Of a DNA stretch of 64,000 bases, positions 19,383 through 26,681 are shown piece by piece. The translations under genes were made by a program, and so were the position numbers. The notes below the pieces were generated by a model that saw nothing but the letters and a program-made list of their open reading frames with translations, did not search any database and was not told the origin of the DNA. Numbering within the stretch: position 1 is the stretch's first letter; each line of letters starts with the position of its first letter. Origin of the DNA: an uncultured Haliea sp. Lineage in GTDB: Bacteria; Pseudomonadota; Gammaproteobacteria; Pseudomonadales; Halieaceae. The DNA is taken from the NCBI GenBank assembly GCA_947258585.1, contig CAMYIZ010000047.1:124001-188000 (forward strand), in the 5' to 3' direction.

Positions 19383-20174
19383 TCAGCTCCCGGGAACCAG
19401 GGCCAGCACCCGTACCGGGCTGCCGGAGCCCTCGCGGATCTTCAATGGCGCGGCGATCAGGATTGCGCCCGTGGGCGGCAACTGGTCCAGGTTACAGAGA
19501 CTGGCCAGGCCGCACTTGTTGGCCCCGTGCATCAGATTGTGGCAGGGAAACATGGGCTCCTGGGCCGAGGCCTGGCCGCAGTCGGTGCCCACTGTCTCTA
19601 CCCCGACGCCGATGACATCGCGCTCTTCCGCCAGGAACGCCACGGTCGCGGGATCCCAGCCGGGCGTGTGGCAGCCGTCGCCGTGCTGGTTCAGATACCC
19701 CTCGGTACCGACCTTTTTCGACCAGTCCGTGCGATAGAGCACCCAGGCGCCAGCGGGGATTTCCCCGTGACGCGCTTCCCACTCGCGGATGAAGTCGACG
19801 GTCATCAGGAAATCGGGGTTCGCTTCCGCTTCGGCAACCGCGTCGATAACCACGGCCGGGGCGACAAAACGCTCCGGGGGCAAGGTGTCGGTGGCGTGAT
19901 TCTCGTGATCTTTCCCGGTAACCCAGTGTATGGGCGCGTCGAAGTGGGTGCCGGTGTGCTCCCCGCAGCGCAGGTTGTTCCAGTACCAGGCGGGCCCCTT
20001 CTCGTCGTAGCGGGAGATGGTTTCCATGCTGAAAGGCCAGGATTCGCCCCAGCCGAACTCGGTGGGTAGTGGCAGTGTCGGGGTTTCGGGTGACAGTGTG
20101 GCAGTCAGGTCCACGATCTTGACGCCACCGGTAAGCAGTGCCGATGCGAAATCCCTGAGCAGGTCTGCAGTCAT
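19383..20174 (-). CDS. Cyclase/KynB-family metal hydrolase, candidate isatin hydrolase
   Basis: 263-aa protein of the cyclase family. The metal-binding signature is H73-x3-H77-x-D79-x3-H83 (HTGTHFDAPIH). Family members include the kynurenine formamidase KynB and the manganese-dependent isatin hydrolases. It is the first gene of an operon with the 2-oxoacid oxidoreductase. Isatin hydrolysis gives 2-aminophenylglyoxylate, a 2-oxoacid that the next two genes could decarboxylate, so I prefer isatin hydrolase. KynB-like formamidase remains possible. ATG 20174 is preceded by AGGGAGA. The divergent promoter carries a long palindrome shared with the MarR regulon. Confidence 0.8.
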   Translation of the reverse strand: MTADLLRDFASALLTGGVKIVDLTATLSPETPTLPLPTEFGWGESWPFSMETISRYDEKGPAWYWNNLRCGEHTGTHFDAPIHWVTGKDHENHATDTLPPERFVAPAVVIDAVAEAEANPDFLMTVDFIREWEARHGEIPAGAWVLYRTDWSKKVGTEGYLNQHGDGCHTPGWDPATVAFLAEERDVIGVGVETVGTDCGQASAQEPMFPCHNLMHGANKCGLASLCNLDQLPPTGAILIAAPLKIREGSGSPVRVLALVPGS

Positions 20175-20233
20175 AAGTCTTCTCCCTGTTTTGACAGTGG
20201 TTGTTCAGCAGCGGCAAAGATACTTGCCCACGA

Positions 20234-20271
20234 GGCTGGATTATATTTTAGGCTTAAAATATAATCCAGCC
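20234..20271. promoter_or_regulatory. Long perfect palindrome, MarR operator candidate (site C)
   Basis: Arms of 17 bp (20234-20250 and 20255-20271) are exact reverse complements around GGCT. The core ATTTTA-GGCT-TAAAAT has the same half sites and 4-nt spacing as sites A and B near the MarR gene, 11 kb away. It lies in the 126-bp gap between the divergent cyclase and ridA operons, so one site could control both. Confidence 0.8.
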
Positions 20272-20300
20272 CCACGTGGAATAAAATACGGAGCGCCATC

Positions 20301-20693
20301 ATGCACACTACCCTATTGCCCGAGGGCTGGCCAAGACCGAGCGGATATGCCAACGGCATACTCGCCAAGGGGACTGAAACCATATACGTCGGGGGCCAGA
20401 TCGGCTGGAATGCCCAGTGCGTTTTCGAAACCCATGACTTTATCGCCCAGGTGAAACAGACTCTGCAGAACGTCTGCGCTGTACTTGAGTCAGCGGGCGC
20501 TGGCCCGGAGCACATCACCCGCATGACCTGGTTCATCACCGACAAGCAGGCCTATGTGAGCCGTCTCGCCGAACTCGGCCCGGTATACCGGGAAGTGATT
20601 GGCAAGAATTTCCCGGCCATGAGCGTGGTCGAGGTCTCAGCCCTGATAGAAGACGAGGCGATGGTGGAAATCGAGGTGACCGCGGTCAAATGA
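20301..20693 (+). CDS. RidA/YjgF-family protein
   Basis: 130-aa RidA-fold protein with YVGGQIGWN, SAGAGPEHITRMTWFITD and FPAMSVVEV. Canonical RidA enzymes hydrolyse enamine/imine intermediates and use a conserved Arg in the FPARxxVEV stretch; here that residue is Met107, so the standard imino-acid specificity is doubtful. GGAG precedes ATG 20301. First gene of a seven-gene operon whose members overlap or nearly touch. In a pathway that must remove the amino group of 2-aminobenzoyl-CoA derivatives, an imine hydrolase would be useful, but this is inference. Confidence 0.8.
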   Translation: MHTTLLPEGWPRPSGYANGILAKGTETIYVGGQIGWNAQCVFETHDFIAQVKQTLQNVCAVLESAGAGPEHITRMTWFITDKQAYVSRLAELGPVYREVIGKNFPAMSVVEVSALIEDEAMVEIEVTAVK

Positions 20694-22336
20694 GCCGAGT
20701 ACAGGAGCAGCCTGTGAGCAGCGTCTACCTGATCTTTGCCGCAACCGCAGCCAGCGCGGGCGAGCGCCCGTTCCTGCATATCCCGCTGCAGGCCACCAGA
20801 GCCTACGCCGACGGCCCGGTGGATCTCAGCTACCGGCAGGCGCTGGAGGCAATAGACCGCCTCGCGGGCTGCTATCGCGACGCCGGTTACGGCTACCCGC
20901 TGCGGGTGGCACTGATGCTGGACAACCGGGCCGACTTCTTCCTCCACTGGCTGGCACTCAACAGCCTTGGCTGCAGCGTCATTCCGGTGAGCAGGGACAT
21001 GCAGGACGATGAGATCGGCTACTTCCTCAGCCACGGGGGGGCCTGCCTGCTGGTGGCCCTGCCGGATCTGTTGCCGCGCCTGGAAAAACTCGGCGCCGGC
21101 CTTGCGACGCCGGTTCCCGTGGTCGACTGCAATCGCTCCGAGTCAATTCCCGCTGCCAGCGCCGCCGCTGACCCGGGCGAGACCCCCGCTGATCCCGAGT
21201 GCGCCCTGCTGTATACCTCCGGCAGTACCGGCAAGCCCAAGGCCTGCATTCTCAACAACAGCTATTTTCTCTACGCCGGCGAGTGGTACAACAGCCTCGA
21301 CGGACTGGTATCCCTGCGCCAGGGCGAGGAGCGCCTGCTGACCCCCCTGCCCCTTACCCACATGAACGCGATGGCGGTATCCAGCATGGCGATGATCATG
21401 AGCGCGGGCTGTATCGTACAGCTGGACCGGTTCCACCCACGGGAGTGGTGGCAAACCGTGCGCGACAGCGGCGCCACCATCCTGCACTACCTCGGGGTCT
21501 TGCCCGCCATTCTGCTGGAACTGCCGCCCGGTCCCGATGATGACTGCCGAGGCCGCATTCGCTTCGGGTTCGGCGCCGGCGTCAACCCACGACATCACGC
21601 GCTCTTCGAACAGCGCTTCGGCTTTCCCCTGCTGGAGGCCTGGGCGATGACCGAGTCCGGTGTCGGCGGCAGCATCATCGCCAACCATGAACCGCGCCAT
21701 GTCGGCAGCTGCTGTTTTGGCCGCGCCCCCGACAGCCTGGAATACCAGCTGGTGGATGAGAACAAGCACCCGGTTGCCACTGGCGAACCGGGGGAGTTGC
21801 GGGTCCGGGCCGCGGGTCCGGATCCGCGCCGGGGCTTCTTTACCGGCTACCTGAAAAACCCCGAGGCCACCGCGGAAATCTGGCAGGACGGCTGGCTCAA
21901 TACCGGCGATGTGGTGCGCGAGGGTCCCGACGGCAGCCTGTACTTTGTCGACCGGCGCAAGAACGTGATCCGGCGCTCCGGGGAAAACATCTCGGCGCTG
22001 GAAGTCGAAGCGGCCCTGCTGTCGCACCCGTCTGTCCAGCAGGTGGTGGCAACCGCGGTGCCCGATGATTTGCGCGGTGACGAGGTCGCAGCCGCTGTGG
22101 TCGTCAGCGGGCAGGCCTCGGACCAGGAGTCACTGGCAGCGGATATTGTCCGCCACTGCCTGCAGCAGCTGGCCTACTACAAGGCACCCGGATACCTGCT
22201 GTTCTGCGACGACCTGCCGGTGACCGCCTCCAACAAGCCGCGCCGGGGCGAGATCAAGACCCTGGTGGGGGAACGGGTCGCCGCCGGCGACTGCGTCGAC
22301 ACACGCGCGCTGAAGAAGCGCCAGGCGGCATCATGA
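20690..22336 (+). CDS. AMP-forming acyl-CoA ligase, candidate aryl-acetate CoA ligase
   Basis: ANL-superfamily ligase, up to 548 aa. The phosphate loop is LLYTSGSTGKPKAC, the A5 region WAMTESGVGG, the hinge DRRKNVIRRSGENIS, and the C-terminal catalytic lysine lies in TASNKPRR. ATG 20690 overlaps the ridA stop (ATGA). GTG 20714 has a better ribosome site (AGGAG, 6 nt) and may be the true start, giving 540 aa. It is not a close match to benzoate- or anthranilate-CoA ligases; the CaiC-like branch seems nearer. Since the operon also has a Rieske dioxygenase, a diol-dehydrogenase-like SDR and an aldolase-like pair, activation of indole-3-acetate or a similar side-chain acid is proposed. Confidence 0.82.
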   Translation: MSRVQEQPVSSVYLIFAATAASAGERPFLHIPLQATRAYADGPVDLSYRQALEAIDRLAGCYRDAGYGYPLRVALMLDNRADFFLHWLALNSLGCSVIPVSRDMQDDEIGYFLSHGGACLLVALPDLLPRLEKLGAGLATPVPVVDCNRSESIPAASAAADPGETPADPECALLYTSGSTGKPKACILNNSYFLYAGEWYNSLDGLVSLRQGEERLLTPLPLTHMNAMAVSSMAMIMSAGCIVQLDRFHPREWWQTVRDSGATILHYLGVLPAILLELPPGPDDDCRGRIRFGFGAGVNPRHHALFEQRFGFPLLEAWAMTESGVGGSIIANHEPRHVGSCCFGRAPDSLEYQLVDENKHPVATGEPGELRVRAAGPDPRRGFFTGYLKNPEATAEIWQDGWLNTGDVVREGPDGSLYFVDRRKNVIRRSGENISALEVEAALLSHPSVQQVVATAVPDDLRGDEVAAAVVVSGQASDQESLAADIVRHCLQQLAYYKAPGYLLFCDDLPVTASNKPRRGEIKTLVGERVAAGDCVDTRALKKRQAAS

Positions 22337-23517
22337 AAGACTACGGCGGCATTGCGCTCACCACACCGGTCAGTTTCGGCTACGCAAGGCAGAGCCCGCA
22401 CGGGGCAGCCTGGTTTATTGGCAGTACCCTGCGCCTGCTGCTGGCAGAGTCGGGGCTTGGCGCCGATGACATCGATGGACTGGCGGTCTCCAGCTTTTCC
22501 CTGGGCGCCGACTCCGCCATCGCCCTGACCCAGCACTTCCAGCTCACCCCGCGCTGGATCGAGCAAATGCCCTACGGCGGCGCTTCCGGCATCCTCGCCC
22601 TGCGCCGGGCAGCGCGCGCCATCCAGGCCGGGGATGCCGAGGTCATTGCCTGCGTCGGCGGGGATGGCGCGGCGCACCGCGCCTTCGAAGCTACTGCGGC
22701 CAATTTCAGCAACTTCACCATCGACGCCTCCTTTCCCTATGGCGGCGGCGGCCCCAACGCCGCGTTTGCCATGATTACCCAGCGCTATATGGACGAGTTC
22801 GGCGCCCGCCGGGAGGATTTCGGCGCCATCGCGGTCGCCCAGCGCTACAACGCCAACCATTTCCCCGCCGCCCTGCTGGGCCACAAGTCCCTGAGCCTGG
22901 AACAGTACCTGGCGGCGCGCCCCATCGCCTCGCCATTGCACCTGCTGGACTGTGTCATGCCCTGTGCCGGCGGCGAGGGCTTCCTGGTGATGTCGGAGGA
23001 GCGGGCCAGGTCACTGGGTCTGGACTGGTGCAGGATTCTGGCCGCGGATGAATTGCACAACGCCCATCGGGACGACGACATACAGTTGCGCGGTGGCTGG
23101 ACAGAGTATGCCGACCGACTCTGGAACCGGGCCGGGTTGGGTCCGGGGGAAATCGACATGCTGCAGACCTACGATGACTACCCGGTCATCAGCATGTTGC
23201 AGATGGAAGACCTCGGCTTCTGCACCAAGGGCGACGCGCCGGGCTGGGTACGGGACACCGATCTGCGCTTTGATGGCAGTGGCCCGCAGGCGCGCAAGCT
23301 GCCGCACAATACTTCCGGCGGCCAGCTCTCGGTTGGCCAGGCGGGCGCCGCGGCAGGCTACCTCGGAGTGGTCGAGAGCATGCGTCAGTTGACCGGCAGA
23401 GCCGGCGCCAACCAGGTCGAGCAGGCACGCCACGCCATGGTCAGCGGCTTCGGCATGATCAACTACGACCGCGGACTGTGTTCCGCCGCGGCCATTCTGG
23501 CAAGGAGTGAGGGATGA
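22333..23517 (+). CDS. Thiolase-fold lipid-transfer-type protein without nucleophilic cysteine (aldolase candidate)
   Basis: 394-aa thiolase-superfamily protein of the SCP-x/Ltp group. The position of the acylating Cys is occupied by GGASG (residues 82-86), and the NxxGGxxAxGHPxG motif is NTSGGQLSVGQAG (326-338), with Gln for the His. True thiolysis is therefore unlikely. Tyrosines cluster in LQTYDDYP (280 and 283), the region used by Ltp2-type retro-aldolases that cleave tertiary beta-hydroxyacyl-CoAs to a ketone plus acyl-CoA. ATG 22333 overlaps the ligase stop, and the next gene encodes a DUF35 partner, the usual companion of Ltp aldolases. Confidence 0.82.
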   Translation: MKDYGGIALTTPVSFGYARQSPHGAAWFIGSTLRLLLAESGLGADDIDGLAVSSFSLGADSAIALTQHFQLTPRWIEQMPYGGASGILALRRAARAIQAGDAEVIACVGGDGAAHRAFEATAANFSNFTIDASFPYGGGGPNAAFAMITQRYMDEFGARREDFGAIAVAQRYNANHFPAALLGHKSLSLEQYLAARPIASPLHLLDCVMPCAGGEGFLVMSEERARSLGLDWCRILAADELHNAHRDDDIQLRGGWTEYADRLWNRAGLGPGEIDMLQTYDDYPVISMLQMEDLGFCTKGDAPGWVRDTDLRFDGSGPQARKLPHNTSGGQLSVGQAGAAAGYLGVVESMRQLTGRAGANQVEQARHAMVSGFGMINYDRGLCSAAAILARSEG

Positions 23518-24083
23518 GCACTACGCCCACCATGCGCAGCCGGCTGAAGCGGAACCGGCCCTCCCTGCGCAAACTGGCGCGCCCGCCCAAGCAGCGCACA
23601 GCCCTGGGCAGCGCATTCAATGCCGCCAACCTGCCCGTGGCACTGGCCCTGCAGCACTGCAGGGACTGCGGGACCGTGCAATATCCCCCGCGGGAGCTGT
23701 GCCGGCAGTGCCTCGGCGACGCCCTGGTTTGGCGCTCCACCCGCGGCAGCGGCCACCTGGTGAGCAGCATCGAACTGCACCACAGCCTGTGGGAATATTT
23801 CAAGCGGCGCCTGGTGGAAAAGCCGTGGCCAGTAGCCAGCGTGCGCCTGGACGGCGGCGTCATCGTCTTTGCCCACCTGGCAATGGCGACCTTTGGCACC
23901 GCAGCGAACCCGAGGCTTCCGGTGGGTACTGCGGTGCAGGTATTCACCCACACCGACTGCTCACTGAACGCGGTCATGATCGCGGTAGCCGCGGACACTC
24001 CTGTCGACAGCCGCGACCAGCGCCACGCAATCGCCGCCGGGCTCGGCCTGCTCGAACCCGCTATCAAACCCGAGGGCATCTGA
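23514..24083 (+). CDS. DUF35 OB-fold protein with zinc ribbon, aldolase partner
   Basis: 189 aa. The zinc ribbon has Cys49, Cys52, Cys63 and Cys66 (CRDCG ... CRQC) and is followed by an OB-fold region. A basic N-terminal tail of about 30 residues precedes the fold. DUF35 proteins form complexes with thiolase-like Ltp proteins, as in the retro-aldol steps of steroid side-chain degradation, and bind the acyl-CoA. The ATG overlaps the stop of the thiolase-like gene by 4 nt, matching an obligate complex. Confidence 0.85.
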   Translation: MSTTPTMRSRLKRNRPSLRKLARPPKQRTALGSAFNAANLPVALALQHCRDCGTVQYPPRELCRQCLGDALVWRSTRGSGHLVSSIELHHSLWEYFKRRLVEKPWPVASVRLDGGVIVFAHLAMATFGTAANPRLPVGTAVQVFTHTDCSLNAVMIAVAADTPVDSRDQRHAIAAGLGLLEPAIKPEGI

Positions 24084-24084
24084 T

Positions 24085-24819
24085 ATGCAGCCAGCGCACA
24101 AAACCATCGTCGTCACCGGCGGCAGTACCGGCATCGGAGCGGCCATCTGCCAGGCCTTTCTCGACGCCGGCCTGGAAGTGGTCAACCTGGCCCGGCGCCC
24201 GCTGGCCCTTGACCACGCCGGTCTGCGCAACATCGAACTGGATCTCAGCGATCGCGATGCCACTGCGGAGATCGCCCGGCAGGTCGCTGCAGATCACGAC
24301 GTCACCAGCTTCGTGCACAACGCCGGTCTGATCCGCCCGGACCTGTTGCCGGATGTGAAGCTGGATGACTACGATTACCTGTCCCAGGTGCACATCGGCG
24401 CGGCCATCACCCTGAGCCAGGCCTTCCTGCCTGCCATGCAGGCCAGCCGGTTCGGCCGCATCATCCTGATCACCTCGCGCGCAGCCCTCGGCTTGCAGAC
24501 CCGCACCAGCTATTCCGCTACCAAATCCGGGATGATGGGCATGGCGCGCACCTGGGCCCTGGAGCTGGGGGAATACGGCATCACCGTCAACACCGTGGCA
24601 CCCGGCCCCATCAGCGCCACCGAAATGTTCCACGAAGTTGTCCCCGAGGACAGCCCGAAACTGGACAGCATGGCCCGCAGTATTCCGGTGCGCCGGCTGG
24701 GTGTACCGGCAGATGTGGCCCGGGCCGTCAGCTTCTTCAACCATCCGGACAACGGCTTTGTCACCGGACAGACCTTGATGGTCTGCGGCGGCGCCAGCCT
24801 GGGTTCACTGTCCCTGTAA
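24085..24819 (+). CDS. SDR-family dehydrogenase, candidate dihydrodiol dehydrogenase
   Basis: 244-aa short-chain dehydrogenase: TGGSTGIG (residues 11-18), HNAG (78-81), catalytic Tyr143 and Lys147 in YSATK. It starts 1 nt after the DUF35 stop and ends 13 nt before the Rieske alpha gene. An SDR next to a ring-hydroxylating dioxygenase usually oxidises the cis-dihydrodiol. In the proposed route it would oxidise the C2 hydroxyl of a 2,3-dihydroxyindoline to the lactam, giving the dioxindole-3-acetyl-CoA. Confidence 0.82.
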   Translation: MQPAHKTIVVTGGSTGIGAAICQAFLDAGLEVVNLARRPLALDHAGLRNIELDLSDRDATAEIARQVAADHDVTSFVHNAGLIRPDLLPDVKLDDYDYLSQVHIGAAITLSQAFLPAMQASRFGRIILITSRAALGLQTRTSYSATKSGMMGMARTWALELGEYGITVNTVAPGPISATEMFHEVVPEDSPKLDSMARSIPVRRLGVPADVARAVSFFNHPDNGFVTGQTLMVCGGASLGSLSL

Positions 24820-24832
24820 ACGGAGGCACATC

Positions 24833-26155
24833 ATGACAACAATAATCAGCACCGAAGAAATCGCCGGTCTGGTGCAGCCGACCCGGCTGCACAAGCGCCT
24901 GTACCTGGACCCGGAGGTCTTTGAGCTGGAGATGCAGCGCATCTGGGGCCAGGCCTGGATTTTCATCGGCCACGAATCCCAGGTGCCCAAGCCCGGGGAT
25001 TATTTCACCACCAACATCACCCACAAGATCCCGGTGGTCATGGTGCGCGACAAGAGCGGCAGCGTCCACGTGCTGCACAATCGCTGCGGGCACAAGGGCG
25101 CCAAGCTGGTGGAGAGCCGCCAGGGCAACGTGCGCGGGGCTTTCCGCTGCCCCTATCACGGCTGGTCCTTCCGTCACGACGGCAGCCTGCTGAAAGTGCC
25201 CAACGAGGGCGGTTACGACGGAACGGGGTTCGACAGCAGCGATCCCTGCTACAGCATGCAGTCCGTGGCCCAGGCCGAAAGCTACCGGGGCTTCGTCTTC
25301 GCCACCCTGTCCGCCGCCGCACCGGACCTGAAGACCTGGCTTGGCGGCGCCGTCGACTGCCTGGACAACCTCTGCGACCGCGCCCCGGAAGGTGAAGTGG
25401 AAGTGGCGGGCGGCGTGCTGCGGTACGAACACCAGTGCAACTGGAAGTTCATTCTGGAAAACCTGAACGACACCATGCACCCGATGGTGGTGCACCAGTC
25501 CGTGGTGCAGGCGGCGGAGGACTACATCGCCTCGCTGCCGGCGACTGCGGTCAAACAGCGCAGCGAAGCGGAAATCATTCCGCCCTTTGGTTCCTCCTAC
25601 GAAAAGTTCGAGGACTCCGGGATCACCGGGTTTCCCTATGGACATCACTACGACGGCGGCAAGACCAGCATTCACGCCGACTATTCCGTGCTGCCCGCCT
25701 ACCACGAGGCCATGGTCAAGGCCTACGGCGAGGAGCGTACCCGTGAAATCTACTCCTTCAACACCCACAACACCCTGTACTACCCCTCGCTGACGATCAA
25801 GACCGCGGTGCAGAACATCCGCGTCGTGCGCCCCATCGCGGTGGACCGCTTTGTGGTGGAAACCTGGTCCTTCCGCCTCAAGGGAGCACCGGAGGAAATG
25901 CTGCAGCGCACCCTGCTCTACTCACGGCTGATCAATTCCTCGGCAGGTATGGTGGGCCCGGACGACCTGGAGGTCTACCGGCGGGCACAGGAGGGCTTGC
26001 AGTCCAGTGCCAGCGAATGGGTCGAATTTCATCGCCAGTACGGGCGCGACCAGCAACTGGAGGACCGCGTTGTCGGTGGCGGCACCAGCGACCTCGACAT
26101 GCGCACCCAGTACAAGGCCTGGCGCGAGTACATGACCGGGGAGGCATTCCAGTGA
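24833..26155 (+). CDS. Rieske ring-hydroxylating dioxygenase, alpha subunit
   Basis: 440-aa large subunit. The Rieske 2Fe-2S ligands are Cys85 and His87 (CGH) and Cys106 and His109 (CPYH). The mononuclear iron site is in NDTMHPMVVH with Asp213, His216 and His221. These are the full catalytic sets for dioxygen insertion into an aromatic ring. The start ATG has GGAGG upstream. It is followed by the beta subunit with a 4-nt overlap. No dedicated ferredoxin or reductase gene is in the window, so electrons must come from elsewhere. The proposed substrate is indole-3-acetate or its CoA ester, by context only. Confidence 0.92.
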   Translation: MTTIISTEEIAGLVQPTRLHKRLYLDPEVFELEMQRIWGQAWIFIGHESQVPKPGDYFTTNITHKIPVVMVRDKSGSVHVLHNRCGHKGAKLVESRQGNVRGAFRCPYHGWSFRHDGSLLKVPNEGGYDGTGFDSSDPCYSMQSVAQAESYRGFVFATLSAAAPDLKTWLGGAVDCLDNLCDRAPEGEVEVAGGVLRYEHQCNWKFILENLNDTMHPMVVHQSVVQAAEDYIASLPATAVKQRSEAEIIPPFGSSYEKFEDSGITGFPYGHHYDGGKTSIHADYSVLPAYHEAMVKAYGEERTREIYSFNTHNTLYYPSLTIKTAVQNIRVVRPIAVDRFVVETWSFRLKGAPEEMLQRTLLYSRLINSSAGMVGPDDLEVYRRAQEGLQSSASEWVEFHRQYGRDQQLEDRVVGGGTSDLDMRTQYKAWREYMTGEAFQ

Positions 26156-26631
26156 GCAACGCAGACATCAAGGCCATCGAGCAGTTTCTTTACCACGAAG
26201 CTTCCCTGCTGGACAGCCCCGACCTGGAGCGCTGGATGGCGCTGTTTACCGAGGACGGCACCTACTGGCTGCCCGCCACCGAGGGGCAGACCGATCCGCT
26301 CAACCACATTTCCCACATTTACGATGACCGGGTCATGATGGAAATCCGGCGCCGCAATTTCGTCCATCCCCGCGCCGCCTCCAAGGACTGGCCGGTGCGC
26401 AGTTCACACCTGCTGGGCAATATCCAGCTGCGCGGCAACAACGACGCGGGAGACCTGGTGGTGACCTGTAACTTTCACGTGATCATGTGGTATCGGGAGG
26501 AGCAGCGCTGTTTCGCGGGAACCTGCGAACACCACCTGGTGAGCGCGGATGAGGGCTTCCGCATACGCCACAAGCGGGTGGATCTGATCAACCCGGAGGC
26601 CCCGCAGCAGTCGATGATCATTTACCTGTAG
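26152..26631 (+). CDS. Rieske dioxygenase, beta subunit
   Basis: 159-aa cystatin/NTF2-like small subunit from GTG 26152, overlapping the alpha stop. EQFLYHEASLLDS and WMALFTEDGTYWLP are the family N-terminal signature; a conserved Arg-rich HKRVDLIN segment closes the fold. It packs against the alpha trimer and gives structural support. Last gene of the operon; its TAG stop lies inside a 14-bp hairpin. Confidence 0.92.
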   Translation: MSNADIKAIEQFLYHEASLLDSPDLERWMALFTEDGTYWLPATEGQTDPLNHISHIYDDRVMMEIRRRNFVHPRAASKDWPVRSSHLLGNIQLRGNNDAGDLVVTCNFHVIMWYREEQRCFAGTCEHHLVSADEGFRIRHKRVDLINPEAPQQSMIIYL

Positions 26632-26666
26632 GCGCGGACGGAGGCCCTTCCCTCCGCGCCTACAGG
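26625..26666. terminator. Bidirectional terminator hairpin
   Basis: A perfect 14-bp stem (26625-26638 with 26653-26666) around a 14-nt loop separates the convergent Rieske beta and TonB receptor genes. It lacks a clear U-tract, so factor-independent strength is uncertain. Confidence 0.65.
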
Positions 26667-26681
26667 CAGTGTTGCCAGCCG

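Noticed and set aside
19383-20174. KynB kynurenine formamidase as the main call
   Set aside because: No tryptophan 2,3-dioxygenase or kynureninase is present in the window; the motif is shared with isatin hydrolases, which fit the operon better.
22333-23517. Ordinary acetyl-CoA acetyltransferase (thiolase)
   Set aside because: The nucleophilic Cys and the GHP His are both replaced.
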